A stretch of 64,000 nucleotides of DNA from Anaerolineales bacterium (GTDB lineage Bacteria; Chloroflexota; Anaerolineae; Anaerolineales; UBA11579): assembly GCA_025808555.1 (NCBI GenBank), contig CP075526.1, positions 1,008,712 through 1,072,711 of the forward strand, read 5' to 3'. Numbering within the stretch: the stretch's first letter is position 1; every line of letters begins with the position of its first letter. The position numbers and the translations under genes are program-made. Below the pieces are notes generated by a model, which did not search any database, was not told where the DNA came from, and worked only from the letters and a program-made list of their open reading frames with translations. Shown piece after piece: positions 17,457-26,026 of the stretch.

Positions 17457-17477
17457 GGAGTTTGCGAAACAAACTCC
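17457..17477. repeat. Intergenic hairpin GGAGTTTG/CAAACTCC
   Basis: Perfect 8-bp stem with loop CGAAA in the divergent region between the alcohol dehydrogenase and diguanylate cyclase genes. No T-run follows on either side, so it is not a classical terminator. The same stem sequence recurs at 26395-26422. Confidence 0.5.
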
Positions 17478-17544
17478 AAGCGGGTGTCAAGCAAACGGCT
17501 CGGCCGGTTTCTCCCGCCGGCAGGGCATATGCGATAATTTGCCC

Positions 17545-18637
17545 ATGCTGCGTATCCCTGAGATGTTCAAGTTTAAATCCTACGAAAATACAGACCTGGT
17601 CAGACTGACCTACCAGCGGGTGACCCGGTTTGCAGCCATTCTTAGCATTGTGGTGAGCCTGATCCACTCCATATTGCTGGTGTTGCTAGAGAGCCGCTTG
17701 TGGATGGTGACTTTTGCCTATGGCCTGATCTGCACCGGATTGCTTTGGATGCTCAGCCAGAAACGCCGGCTGAGCATTTTTCTTGTAGGCGTGTTCGCTT
17801 TCTGGGCGATCTATTTGGTGGCGTTGAGTGTACTTACCCTCAATCTTGGCCGTGTCGCTGGTTTCCAGGTTCTGCTTTTTCGGTATGTTTCCTATCATGG
17901 TGGTCAGCGCTCGAATCTCGACCGGTGTCAAACTGGTCCTGGTGACCACGTTCGCCCTGTATGCCATCGGGTTGCAGGAGATCGCCGGCACCAGCCAACC
18001 GGCCAATCAAATGGATGCGGCTGCTTTCAGTATTATGCGTGGACTGAACTTCGGTGCGGCGATCTTCGCCATCTCTGGCATCTTGTGGCGCTATTTCCAC
18101 ATTGTGACTGAACAACAGGCAGAGTTGACCCAGCTGGCCACCACGGATCTGCTCACTGGCTTGCATAACCGGCGCATGATGAGCGAGTTAGCTGAGCGCG
18201 AGGTGGCGCGAAGCCTACGCCACGGCCTGCCGCTGGCGATCCTGATGTGCGACCTGGACCACTTCAAAAGCATCAACGATGCGCACGGCCACGCGGCGGG
18301 GGATGCCGCCCTAGCCGGCTTTGCCGAGCTGCTCAAAACCACTGTGCGCGAAAGTGAAGCGATCTGCCGCTGGGGCGGCGAGGAGTTCCTGGTACTGTTA
18401 CCCAACACCGATCTCTCTGGCGCAGCGATCGTGGCTGAGCGCATTCGTGGGGCGGTAGAACGCACCGCCCTGGAAGTGGGTGGCAAGTCCAATTACCTGA
18501 CCATAACAATCGGTGCTGCCAGTCTGCGCCCCAGCGAAGATTTTCAACAATTCCTGAAGCGCGCAGATGATGCGCTGTATGCGGGCAAGCACGCCGGGCG
18601 CAACCAGGTGCGCCTTGAGCAGCCTGCAACAGTGTAG
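17545..18637 (+). CDS. Membrane-bound diguanylate cyclase (GGDEF), frameshifted
   Basis: Makes c-di-GMP from two GTP. The N-terminal part (from ATG 17545) encodes several membrane helices, and the GGDEF domain (about 18130-18620) has DLDHFKSINDAHGHAAGD and the active site GGEEF (18374-18388). The two halves are in different frames. The first stays open past the junction, the second opens after a TGA at 17825-17827, and the join falls in TTTTT at 17876-17880; removing one T gives one continuous protein. This may be a sequencing error, a real mutation or phase variation. The allosteric I-site position reads RESE instead of RxxD, so product inhibition may be absent. GATAAT lies 6 nt before the ATG. 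Confidence 0.82.
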
Positions 18638-18657
18638 CTACCTGTCTTGGCCTACCT

Positions 18658-20457
18658 CTAATCGCCCTTCTCAATATCTGCCTGGGCGCGAGCCAGGAAA
18701 TCGGCCACCGGCAGGGCGCCCAGGTCCTCGCCGGAGCGCAGGCGCACGGCCACGGCGCCGGCCTCCACTTCCTTGTCACCCATCACAAGCATATACGGCA
18801 CCTTTTGTGATTGGGCATAGCGGATCTTGGCGCCCATGCGGTCGCTGCCGGCGTCCACTTCGGCCCGCAGGCCGGCGACTTTCAGCTCGGCGGCGACCTG
18901 GCTGGCAAACTCCACATGGCGGTCGGCGATGGGGATCAGCGTAGCCTGCACCGGCGCCAGCCACACCGGGAACGCGCCGGCGAAGTGCTCGATGATCGTG
19001 GCCATGAAGCGCTCGGTCGTGCCCGTCACGGCGCGGTGCAGCAGCACCGGCGTGTGCTCCTTGTTGTCCTCGCCGATGTATGTGCAGCCCAGGCGGGCCG
19101 GCTGGATGAAGTCAACCTGGATTGTGGAAAGCTGCCACTCACGGCCAAGCACATCCCGGGCAATGAAGTCAGCCTTGGGGCCGTAGAAGGCGGCTTCGCC
19201 TTCTGCTTCCCAGTAGTCCACCTTGTTCTTGTCCAGCGCGGCGCGCAGCGCGGCCTCGGCGCTGCTCCACTTCTCCGGGTCGTCTACATATTTGCCCTCC
19301 TCGCCCTTCAGCGAAAGTCGCACGCTGTAGTCGGAGAAGCGATAGCGATCCAGTACCTCGCGAATGAGATTGAGAGCCAGCGTGAATTCCTGCTCGATCT
19401 GTTCCGGCGTGCAGAACACATGACAATCATCCTGGGTCAGCGAGCGCACGCGGGCCAGACCCGAAAGTTCGCCGGATTTTTCATAGCGGTACAGCGTGGC
19501 GAATTCGCAGAAGCGCATGGGCAGCTCGCGGTAGGAATGCAACCCCATCTCGTTATAGAGCGTCATGTGGCTGGGGCAGTTCATCGGCTTCAGGCGGAAG
19601 GCGACATCCTCGTCCACCATTGGCGGGAACATCACATCGCCATAGTTCTCGTAGTGGCCTGATTTCTTGTACAGGTCTTCCTTGACCACATGCCCGGTCC
19701 ACACGTGCTGGTAGCCGTAGCGCGTCTGCACATCACGCACATAACCTTCCATCAGGTGACGCAACATCTCGCCCTTGGGCGTGAACAGCGGTATACCGGG
19801 GCCGACATCTTCGGAGAAATGGAACAGGCCCAGCTCCTTGCCCAGCTTGCGGTGGTCGCGCTTCTTGGCTTCCTCTTGGCGCCACAAGTAATCGGCTAAC
19901 TGTTCGGCGTTCTCCCAGGCCGTGCCGTACACGCGCTGCAGCTGCCTGTTGGCTTCGTCGCCGCGCCAGTAGGCGCCGGCGATGCTCATCAGCTTGAATG
20001 CATCGGGGGCGATGTCTTGCGTGCTGGTGACATGCGGCCCGCGGCACAAGTCGGTGAAGCTATCGTGCGTATAGAACGAGATCTCAGGCTTTTCCTTCAG
20101 CGGGTTGCCGTTCTCGTCAAAGCCGCCGGCGTCCAATCCCTCGATCAACTCCAGCTTATAGGGCTGGTCTTTGAATTCCTGCCTGGCTTCATCGGCGCTC
20201 ACGACGCGCTTTTGAAACTTAAAGCCGCTGCCAATGATCTCGCGCATGCGCGCTTCGATGGTCGGGAAGTCGTCGGGCGTCAGCGCCCGCGGCAGGTCAA
20301 AGTCATAGTAGAAACCGTCTTCGATCGGGGGGCCAATCGCCACCTTGGCTTCGCCGGGCGCGAACAGCTCGCTGACCGCCTGGGCCATGATGTGCGCCGC
20401 CGAATGACGGATCTTATAAAGATTACTGTCTTCGTACTTCTCTTGTTGCTTTGCCAT
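18658..20457 (-). CDS. thrS: Threonyl-tRNA synthetase
   Basis: 599-residue class II synthetase that charges tRNA-Thr. It begins almost at once with the editing-domain motif HSAAHIMAQAV (from residue 18), so the usual N-terminal TGS domain is missing; common ThrRS is about 640 residues. The catalytic core has the zinc Cys294 in KPMNCPSHM, motif 2 RYEKSGELSGLARVR with DDCHVFC, and the HRAVTGTTERF region with the third zinc ligand. An anticodon-binding domain follows (about 495-595). AAGGAG lies 5 nt upstream of the ATG. Expression is controlled by the T-box leader directly upstream. Confidence 0.96.
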   Translation of the reverse strand: MAKQQEKYEDSNLYKIRHSAAHIMAQAVSELFAPGEAKVAIGPPIEDGFYYDFDLPRALTPDDFPTIEARMREIIGSGFKFQKRVVSADEARQEFKDQPYKLELIEGLDAGGFDENGNPLKEKPEISFYTHDSFTDLCRGPHVTSTQDIAPDAFKLMSIAGAYWRGDEANRQLQRVYGTAWENAEQLADYLWRQEEAKKRDHRKLGKELGLFHFSEDVGPGIPLFTPKGEMLRHLMEGYVRDVQTRYGYQHVWTGHVVKEDLYKKSGHYENYGDVMFPPMVDEDVAFRLKPMNCPSHMTLYNEMGLHSYRELPMRFCEFATLYRYEKSGELSGLARVRSLTQDDCHVFCTPEQIEQEFTLALNLIREVLDRYRFSDYSVRLSLKGEEGKYVDDPEKWSSAEAALRAALDKNKVDYWEAEGEAAFYGPKADFIARDVLGREWQLSTIQVDFIQPARLGCTYIGEDNKEHTPVLLHRAVTGTTERFMATIIEHFAGAFPVWLAPVQATLIPIADRHVEFASQVAAELKVAGLRAEVDAGSDRMGAKIRYAQSQKVPYMLVMGDKEVEAGAVAVRLRSGEDLGALPVADFLARAQADIEKGD

Positions 20458-20769
20458 TCCTGCTCCTTAAACAAAAAGTTCGCCCATGTATAGGGCGAAC
20501 ATACGTCCGCGGTTCCACCTACGTTATGCTCACCTCGGCTTGGAGTCGCGCAGCAACTCCAGACGCCATCGGCGTGCACATCTCGATCGCCCTGTATCGG
20601 GAGCGCCCGTTCGCCTTAGTGGCTACGCCATCTGGCGCAACGTTCCGGCTCTCCGCTCGCGGGGGGTTTTGGCTGAAGGCGGCCCGCCAAGGCTTCCAGT
20701 CGATGGCCTCGGCTTCCTATTGGCAGCGGGTTCAGCTACTCGTCCCGGTCATTACGGTATTTGCAATGT
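20458..20769 (-). promoter_or_regulatory. T-box riboswitch leader of thrS
   Basis: About 310-nt leader of thrS. It contains the conserved T-box AGGTGGAACCGCGG (complement of 20507-20520). It is followed by an intrinsic terminator with stem GTTCGCCC/GGGCGAAC (20493-20500 with 20478-20485), loop of 7 and a T5 tail. Uncharged tRNA-Thr is expected to pair with the T-box bulge and stabilise the antiterminator. I did not resolve the specifier codon. No coding region is supported in this stretch. Confidence 0.9.
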
Positions 20770-20775
20770 GGGCAG

Positions 20776-20804
20776 ATTATACGGCTTGCGCTTACCACAG
20801 GCAA
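20776..20804 (-). promoter_or_regulatory. Sigma70 promoter of the thrS leader
   Basis: -10 TATAAT (complement of 20776-20781) and -35 TTGCCT (complement of 20799-20804), spacer exactly 17. Transcription should start near 20769. It sits back to back with the padR promoter, whose -35 TTGACA is at 20816-20821. Confidence 0.8.
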
Positions 20805-20815
20805 GTTTTTGCCTC

Positions 20816-20876
20816 TTGACAACTATCATCCTGTCAGGCAATATATCGTCATCAAATATATCCATATTGGATATAT
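20816..20876 (+). promoter_or_regulatory. padR promoter with operator-like inverted repeat
   Basis: -35 TTGACA at 20816-20821 and a weak -10 near 20839-20844. A perfect 8-bp inverted repeat ATATATCC-N5-GGATATAT follows at 20856-20876, just upstream of the Shine-Dalgarno AGGAG and the padR ATG. The dyad position fits autorepression by PadR. Confidence 0.65.
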
Positions 20877-20885
20877 AGGAGAGCT

Positions 20886-21242
20886 ATGAGTGCTGCCAAA
20901 ACCCCGCACGACCTGCTGCCGCTGACCCCGGCCGTGTTCCACATCCTGCTGGCGCTGGCCGACCAGGAACGGCACGGCTACGGCATCATGAAAGAAGTCG
21001 AGGCCCAGACCGATGGCGAGATGCTGCTGCGCCCGGGCACGCTGTACCAGGCCATCAAGCGCATGCTGGAGCTCGGCCTCATCGAGGAGAGCGACGAGCG
21101 CCCCGACCCCGCCCTGGACGACCAGCGTCGCCGCTACTACAAGCTCAGCGCCCTTGGCCGCAAAACCGCCGCGGCCGAGGCGGACCGCTTGCAAAAGCTG
21201 GTGCGCCTGGTGGGCCGCAAGAAGCTGACACCGGCCAGCTGA
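20886..21242 (+). CDS. PadR family transcriptional regulator
   Basis: 118-residue winged-helix repressor of the PadR family. It shows the family core VFHILLALADQERHGYGIMKEVE...LRPGTLYQAIKRMLELGLIEES, with DDQRRRYYKLSALGRK in the wing. The short C-terminus makes it a PadR-s2-like form. A perfect dyad lies between its promoter and start, so it probably represses itself and the two membrane-protein genes that follow at short spacing. Confidence 0.93.
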   Translation: MSAAKTPHDLLPLTPAVFHILLALADQERHGYGIMKEVEAQTDGEMLLRPGTLYQAIKRMLELGLIEESDERPDPALDDQRRRYYKLSALGRKTAAAEADRLQKLVRLVGRKKLTPAS

Positions 21243-21247
21243 AAGCT

Positions 21248-21976
21248 ATGAAACAGACTCCGTTAGCCGCTTCACAGCGCTGGTTTGTGCGCCTGTTGCG
21301 CATTTATCCGCACAACTTCCGCCAAACCTTCGGCGCGCAGGTGGCGCAGGTCTTCCACGATAGCAGCCGCGAAGCGCTGGCCACATCCGGCGCCCGCGGC
21401 CTGGCCGGCCTGTGGCTGGCGACCGTGCCAGACCTGTTCAAAACCGCTCTTGAAGAACATCGCAAGGAGATGAACATGAGCAAGATCCTTTTAGACCCAA
21501 GAACCCGGGCGAAGATCGCTTTCGTCCTCTGCCTTCCGCTTGCAGTTATCACCCTGCTGGGTGCGATCGGAGTGGACCCGAGCTCCTTGCCCATTCCCGC
21601 CAGCGCGGGCATCGTGAGCGGGGTTTCGCTTGTGTTGATGCTGTTCGGCTTATGGCTGTATGGAGCTCCCACGGGCTTGTCTGCGCTTATTGGCCTGCTG
21701 GGCACCGTGCCCTTCGTGATCATGGAGCTGGTAAACCGCAGAAGCTACGGGGACAATTTCCCTTTCCCGCTCTTCGGCATCATGTGGCTCATGGCCGCCG
21801 TCACTGCCGCCATCCTATTCCCCATCGCCAAAAACTTGCGCACCAGCAAGAATTCAAAAACGAACTGGGCTTCGCTGCTGGTGCGTGGCGTGATCCTGGT
21901 TGGCGTCGTCATTGGCTGGTTCACGTTGGTGGCTGACCAGATGCCGTGCTTCCTGGGAGTGCCGAACTGCGACTAG
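21248..21976 (+). CDS. Membrane protein with PadR-linked N-terminal module (copy 1)
   Basis: 242 residues. An N-terminal module of about 70 residues (FVRLLRIYPHNFRQTFGAQV, then FHDSSREA and FKTALEEH) closely matches the next protein and resembles the prefix found on some PadR-associated FtsX/MacB-type permeases. The rest is four to five membrane helices (about residues 88-108, 118-140, 146-162, 178-197 and 212-230) without a permease signature. It begins 5 nt after the padR stop. The function is unknown. Confidence 0.78.
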   Translation: MKQTPLAASQRWFVRLLRIYPHNFRQTFGAQVAQVFHDSSREALATSGARGLAGLWLATVPDLFKTALEEHRKEMNMSKILLDPRTRAKIAFVLCLPLAVITLLGAIGVDPSSLPIPASAGIVSGVSLVLMLFGLWLYGAPTGLSALIGLLGTVPFVIMELVNRRSYGDNFPFPLFGIMWLMAAVTAAILFPIAKNLRTSKNSKTNWASLLVRGVILVGVVIGWFTLVADQMPCFLGVPNCD

Positions 21977-21982
21977 GGATGT

Positions 21983-22828
21983 ATGCCAACGCCCATTGCA
22001 CACGCCAAAGCGATACGGTTTTCGCAGCAAGTATTCACACAGCTGCTGAAACTCTACCCGCGCACATACCGGCAGGCGTATGGCGCCCACATGGCCCAGC
22101 TCTTCGCGGACTGCAGCCGCGAGGCCGCCCAGCACAGCAATGCGGCCGCATTGCTTAGGCTGTGGGCCAGCACCCTGCTGGATGTTTGCAAGACCGCGCT
22201 CGAAGAGCGCATAAAGGAGGTTGGGAATATGCACAAAGAACAAACACAACGCCGCGCCAGCTTATTGCTTCTGGCTGGCGCCGCCATCCTGCTGGTCGTG
22301 ATTGCCAGTGGCCGCCTCGAACTGACCTACGACGACCCGCTGGGTGGGCCAGACGGCTGGATCGAATACACGCGGCTGTTCGGCATGCCGCTCAGCTACC
22401 TGTTGCTGGCGGCCGGGGTCTGGCAGCTTGGCAAGACTGATGCCCATGCGAGGACTGTGCTACTCATCAGCACCGTGGGCGCACTCACCGCTGGAGCGGC
22501 TTTCGCCTTACGCAACGCACTACCATGGTGGGTATACCCTGCCGCGTATCTTGTATTCATGACTGGCCTGGGCATCTACGCTCTCGGACTGCGCAAACAG
22601 CGCCCGGCAACCGCCTGGGTCTTAGCCCTGGCAAGTTTCTTGCTGCCCGTGGTCGCAGTCATCACCCTGGGCTTTCAGAGGTACTGGTGGTCACGCGGCG
22701 GCGCCACTAGCGGCTTCGGAATTCAAGCCGGGCTGGATATGATCAATACAAGCCAACTCATCGCTCCCGCCCTGCTGTGCCTTGCCGCCATCCTGCTGCT
22801 TCGCAACCGGTCGGCCGCTCACGGCTAA
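21983..22828 (+). CDS. Membrane protein with PadR-linked N-terminal module (copy 2)
   Basis: 281 residues. The N-terminal module (FTQLLKLYPRTYRQAYGAHM, FADCSREA, CKTALEER) is homologous to that of the preceding protein, but the membrane portion differs and has about six helices between residues 90 and 275. The two genes are 6 nt apart, so they form one operon with padR. A shared prefix on different membrane bodies suggests a common partner, possibly PadR signalling or a shared membrane complex. Function unknown. Confidence 0.78.
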   Translation: MPTPIAHAKAIRFSQQVFTQLLKLYPRTYRQAYGAHMAQLFADCSREAAQHSNAAALLRLWASTLLDVCKTALEERIKEVGNMHKEQTQRRASLLLLAGAAILLVVIASGRLELTYDDPLGGPDGWIEYTRLFGMPLSYLLLAAGVWQLGKTDAHARTVLLISTVGALTAGAAFALRNALPWWVYPAAYLVFMTGLGIYALGLRKQRPATAWVLALASFLLPVVAVITLGFQRYWWSRGGATSGFGIQAGLDMINTSQLIAPALLCLAAILLLRNRSAAHG

Positions 22829-22846
22829 CCGCTGCTCTTCCATATA

Positions 22847-22878
22847 AAAAGCCGCTGGCAAATGCCAGCGGCTTTTTT
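22847..22878. terminator. Terminator of the padR operon
   Basis: Ten-bp stem GCCGCTGGCA/TGCCAGCGGC (22851-22860 with 22863-22872), flanked by A-run and T6. Confidence 0.88.
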
Positions 22879-22899
22879 GTTGTCTAGTACACTCTGCCC

Positions 22900-23280
22900 A
22901 TGCGCAAGTTCGCCGCACTCATGGCGCTGCTCAGCGGGCTCGGCTTCGGGTTGCCGGCGGCCTACGGCACTTGGTATTTCGCCCGCTACGGCTTCGCCTG
23001 GCGCTTCATGAGCTTCCCCACCCACGAGACGGGTCCATTCTTCGAGCAGTTTGGCCTGTTCACCAGCTGGCCGCTGATCGCCGGCTTCGTGCTGGTCTGC
23101 GCGGTGGAGGTTGTCTGCGGGCTGCTGCTGTGGGCTAACAAGCCCGCCGGCCGCTGGCTGGCCTTCGCCCTGATACCCTTCGAATTCGCCTATTGGGCTG
23201 GCTTTGTGCTGCCCTTTGGGCCGCCGGGCGGGCTGCTGCGAACGGTGGCGGTGGTGGCAGATATGCGTAAGCGCAACTGA
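22900..23280 (+). CDS. Hypothetical small membrane protein
   Basis: 126 residues with about four hydrophobic segments (near 5-25, 52-78, 84-102 and 104-118). I recognise no family. TACACT ends 6 nt before the ATG, so a leaderless mRNA is likely; there is no Shine-Dalgarno. It lies alone between the padR terminator and the propeller gene. Confidence 0.72.
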   Translation: MRKFAALMALLSGLGFGLPAAYGTWYFARYGFAWRFMSFPTHETGPFFEQFGLFTSWPLIAGFVLVCAVEVVCGLLLWANKPAGRWLAFALIPFEFAYWAGFVLPFGPPGGLLRTVAVVADMRKRN

Positions 23281-23321
23281 AGTATCTTGTGAACTAAAAT
23301 TGCCTCACACAGGAGACCACC

Positions 23322-24434
23322 ATGCCTAACGTACGCGTCCTCATCGGTACCCACAAAGGCGCCTTCATCGCCACCAGCGATGCCGCCCGCAAGAACTGGC
23401 AGATCAGCGGCCCCTTCTTCGGCGGCCTGCCCATCTATCACCTCAAAGGTTCGCCCATCAACCCTGACCGCATCTGGGCCTCCCAGACCGACGACTGGTT
23501 CGGTCAGGTCGTCCACCGCAGTGATGACGGCGGCAAGACCTGGGCCGCGGTGGGCAACGAGTTCGCCTACGCCAGCAAGCCCGGCACGCACCAGTGGTAC
23601 GACGGCACGCCTCACCCCTGGGATTTCAAACGCGTCTGGCATTTCGAGCCCTCTTACCACGATGTCGATACCCTGTACGCTGGGGTGGAGGATGCCGCCC
23701 TGTTCAAGTCCACAGACGGCGGGGCAACCTGGGCCGAGCTGGCCGGCCTGCGCGACCACCGCACAGGTTCACAATGGATGCCCGGCGCCGGCGGCCTGTG
23801 CCTGCACACCATCATCCTTGATCCCAATGACCCGCAGCGCATCGTCACCGCCATCTCGGCCGCGGGCGCCTTCCGCAGCGACGACGGCGGCGAGTCTTGG
23901 AAGACCATCACCAAAGGCCTCAAATCCAACTTCCTGCCGGATCCAGAATCAGAGGTGGGCCACTGCGTGCACCACATCGCCATGCACCCCAGCCACCCCA
24001 ACGTGCTCTTCATGCAAAAGCACTGGGATGTGATGCGCAGCGATGACTCCGGCGACACTTGGCGCGAGATCAGCGGCAATCTGCCCAGCGATTTCGGCTT
24101 CGTGGTGGATGTGCACGCCCACGACCCGCAGACCATCTATGTTGTCCCCATCAAGAGCGACAGCGAACACTACCCGCCGGATGGCAAGCTGCGCGTCTAT
24201 CGCAGCAAGGGCGGCGACGAATGGGAAGCCCTCACCAACGGCCTGCCCCAGAAGGATTGCTATGTCAACGTGCTGCGTGACGCCATGGCGGTGGACACGC
24301 TCGACGAATGCGGCGTGTACTTCGGCACCACCGGCGGTCAGGTCTACGTCTCGCCGGATGGTGGCGACAATTGGCTCGCCATCGCCGAGAACTTGCCTGC
24401 GGTCAAATCCATCGAAGTGCAAACGCTGAAATAG
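23322..24434 (+). CDS. BNR/sialidase-like beta-propeller protein
   Basis: 370-residue repeat protein built from Asp-box units: [32 protein letters not shown] and SPDGGDNW occur at regular spacing, as in VPS10/sialidase-like propellers. No signal peptide is present, so it is probably cytoplasmic. The catalytic Arg triad of true sialidases is not evident, and hydrolase activity is not supported. AGGAG precedes the ATG. It heads a three-gene unit with a VOC gene and a MoaD-like gene, spaced 2 and 11 nt. Confidence 0.87.
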   Translation: MPNVRVLIGTHKGAFIATSDAARKNWQISGPFFGGLPIYHLKGSPINPDRIWASQTDDWFGQVVHRSDDGGKTWAAVGNEFAYASKPGTHQWYDGTPHPWDFKRVWHFEPSYHDVDTLYAGVEDAALFKSTDGGATWAELAGLRDHRTGSQWMPGAGGLCLHTIILDPNDPQRIVTAISAAGAFRSDDGGESWKTITKGLKSNFLPDPESEVGHCVHHIAMHPSHPNVLFMQKHWDVMRSDDSGDTWREISGNLPSDFGFVVDVHAHDPQTIYVVPIKSDSEHYPPDGKLRVYRSKGGDEWEALTNGLPQKDCYVNVLRDAMAVDTLDECGVYFGTTGGQVYVSPDGGDNWLAIAENLPAVKSIEVQTLK

Positions 24435-24436
24435 CC

Positions 24437-24795
24437 GTGCCGGCCATCAAGAGCCTCAAATCTTATGTGCCCGCCCGGGATTTTGAGCTCTCCCAGCGCT
24501 TCTATACCGCCCTCGGTTTCAACAAGACTCCCGGCTGGGGCGGCACGGTCGATTTTGAATTGAACGGTTTCGAGTTCCGTCTGCAGGACTACTACGTCAA
24601 GGACTGGGCCGAGACTTCATGCTCCTGATCGAGGTGGATGACGTGCAGCCCTGGCATGAGTTGGCTCAGCAAGTGGCAACGCAGCCCGAGTTCAAGGACA
24701 GCGTTCGCGTCAAGCCGCCCGAGCTGATCGACGGCCGTTTCCATGTCCTGCATGTGATCGACCCCGTCGGCGTTCTGCTGGTCTTCGTGCAGTAA
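24437..24795 (+). pseudogene. VOC (glyoxalase/bleomycin-resistance) family gene, frameshifted
   Basis: A GTG at 24437 begins SLKSYVPARDFELSQRFYTALGF, the start of a VOC-fold protein. That frame stops at 24626-24628 (DWAETSCS). The rest of the family fold continues in another frame (FMLLIEVDDVQPWHELA ... GRFHVLHVIDPVGVLLVFVQ) to the TAA at 24793. The junction is at GAGACTTC (24611-24618); one extra A (GAGAACTTC) would restore E-N-F-M-L-L. This is a sequencing error or a real one-base loss. If intact it would be about 119 residues. It lies between the propeller and the MoaD-like gene. Confidence 0.78.
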
Positions 24796-24806
24796 GCTCT
24801 TTCGCT

Positions 24807-25103
24807 ATGGTCCGCGTCCAGATCCCCTACCACCTGCGCAACCTCGCCAGCGTCGGCGCCGAGGTCGAGCTCGCCGTCGAGGCGCCGGTCACAGTTGAGC
24901 GCACCCTCGATGCGCTCGAGGCCGCCTACCCCATGCTGCGCGGCACCATTCGAGACCATGCCAGCAAGCAACGCCGCGCCTACCTGCGCTACTTCGCCTG
25001 CCAGGAAGACATCTCGTTCGCGCCTACTGACGTGCCGCTGCCGACCGCCATCGTCGAGGGGCGCGAGCCCTTCATCGTCATGGGCGCCATCGCCGGGGGC
25101 TAA
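24807..25103 (+). CDS. MoaD/ThiS-like ubiquitin-fold sulfur-carrier-type protein
   Basis: 98-residue protein with the beta-grasp pattern of MoaD/ThiS and a C-terminus ending exactly in Gly-Gly (VMGAIAGG). In the family this tail is adenylated and thiocarboxylated by an E1-like enzyme. No MoeB/ThiF homologue and no molybdopterin genes are in the window. It shares an operon with the propeller and the VOC gene. Either it is a sulfur carrier for an unassigned pathway or a protein modifier. The fold assignment is from pattern, not alignment. Confidence 0.78.
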   Translation: MVRVQIPYHLRNLASVGAEVELAVEAPVTVERTLDALEAAYPMLRGTIRDHASKQRRAYLRYFACQEDISFAPTDVPLPTAIVEGREPFIVMGAIAGG

Positions 25104-25200
25104 TCAGCCTCGGCGCTCTGTCCAGCCACTTGATTTTTAGACCTAAACAGGCTGTTGTTGCCGTTTCTTTGTTACAAGCATGGCATGTCATCGGACGCCG

Positions 25201-25257
25201 AAAAGTTATTACTTATAAGTTTTAACCCCCTCCCCTTTCGCGCAATAATAACTTTTT
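25201..25257. repeat. Long-loop AT-rich inverted repeat
   Basis: Arms AAAAGTTATTA (25201-25211) and TAATAACTTTT (25246-25256) with a 34-base loop, between the convergent MoaD-like and phenylalanine hydroxylase genes. The T-run at the end of the right arm could make it a terminator for the plus strand. The loop is C-rich. The rest of 25104-25274 holds nothing I can identify. Confidence 0.4.
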
Positions 25258-25274
25258 GTAAGCACAGCCACAGC

Positions 25275-26006
25275 TCAACCCAAAGTGTCAAAATAGTGGG
25301 CCAATTCAGCCTTGAGTGCCTCGACCGAATCGATCACGAACAGCACCTCATTGAACGTATAGATGGCCTTCTCGTAACCGATCACATTCGCGACGGTGAA
25401 CGGCCGCACCGGTGTATTGCCCGCCATCACATGTTGGATCTCACCAAACGAAGAGATCAGACCCGCCCCAAAGATCTTGAGCTCGCCCGCCTCCCGGATC
25501 AGACCGAACTCGGTGCTGAACCACGCCAGGCGCTTGATGGTCTCGCGTTGGGCATCCGTAGCCCGCAGGAACGCCGGCGCAAACAGGTCCTGCAGCGCGG
25601 TGTACTCCGGCAGCACCATGAACGGCAAGTGCCCAAAGATATCGTGGAACATGTCCGGCTCGGGCGTGAAATCCATCTCGTGTCGGCCGCGCATGTAGTC
25701 CGTGATCAGGAATTGGCGTTTGGCAAAGTGGTGATACCACGGCACGGCATCCGAGTAGCGCACCTGCGTGCGCACCGTGCTCCAGCCCGTACGCGGTGTG
25801 ATCACCGCATTCAGATCCTTCAGTTGTGGAATGCGTTCAGCCGGCAAAGCCAGCAATTCGAAGCCGCGCAGATAATCGGCGCAGGCATACTGCTGCACAT
25901 TGGGCAGCTGGCGCACATACAGATCGCGCCATACCGCGTTCTGTTCCTCGCTGAACGCCATTTCGCGCCGGCGCACCGACACAACTTCACTACGTGGCAA
26001 TGCCAT
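25275..26006 (-). CDS. phhA: Phenylalanine 4-monooxygenase (phenylalanine hydroxylase)
   Basis: 243-residue pterin- and iron-dependent hydroxylase that converts phenylalanine to tyrosine. The iron triad is visible: PEPDMFHDIFGH gives His121 and His126, and STEFGL gives Glu166. The size matches bacterial catalytic-core enzymes (no ACT domain). The ATG at 26006 is chosen because GGAGGAAAG directly precedes it. Upstream lie a terminator and a tyrosine-rich leader peptide, indicating attenuation. No pterin-recycling gene is in the window. Confidence 0.95.
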   Translation of the reverse strand: MALPRSEVVSVRRREMAFSEEQNAVWRDLYVRQLPNVQQYACADYLRGFELLALPAERIPQLKDLNAVITPRTGWSTVRTQVRYSDAVPWYHHFAKRQFLITDYMRGRHEMDFTPEPDMFHDIFGHLPFMVLPEYTALQDLFAPAFLRATDAQRETIKRLAWFSTEFGLIREAGELKIFGAGLISSFGEIQHVMAGNTPVRPFTVANVIGYEKAIYTFNEVLFVIDSVEALKAELAHYFDTLG

Positions 26007-26026
26007 CTTTCCTCCAGGCAAACAAA

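Noticed and set aside
20451-20878. Open frames of 122 and 130 codons in the region upstream of thrS
   Set aside because: They run through the T-box leader and have no protein-like features; the RNA structure explains the region.
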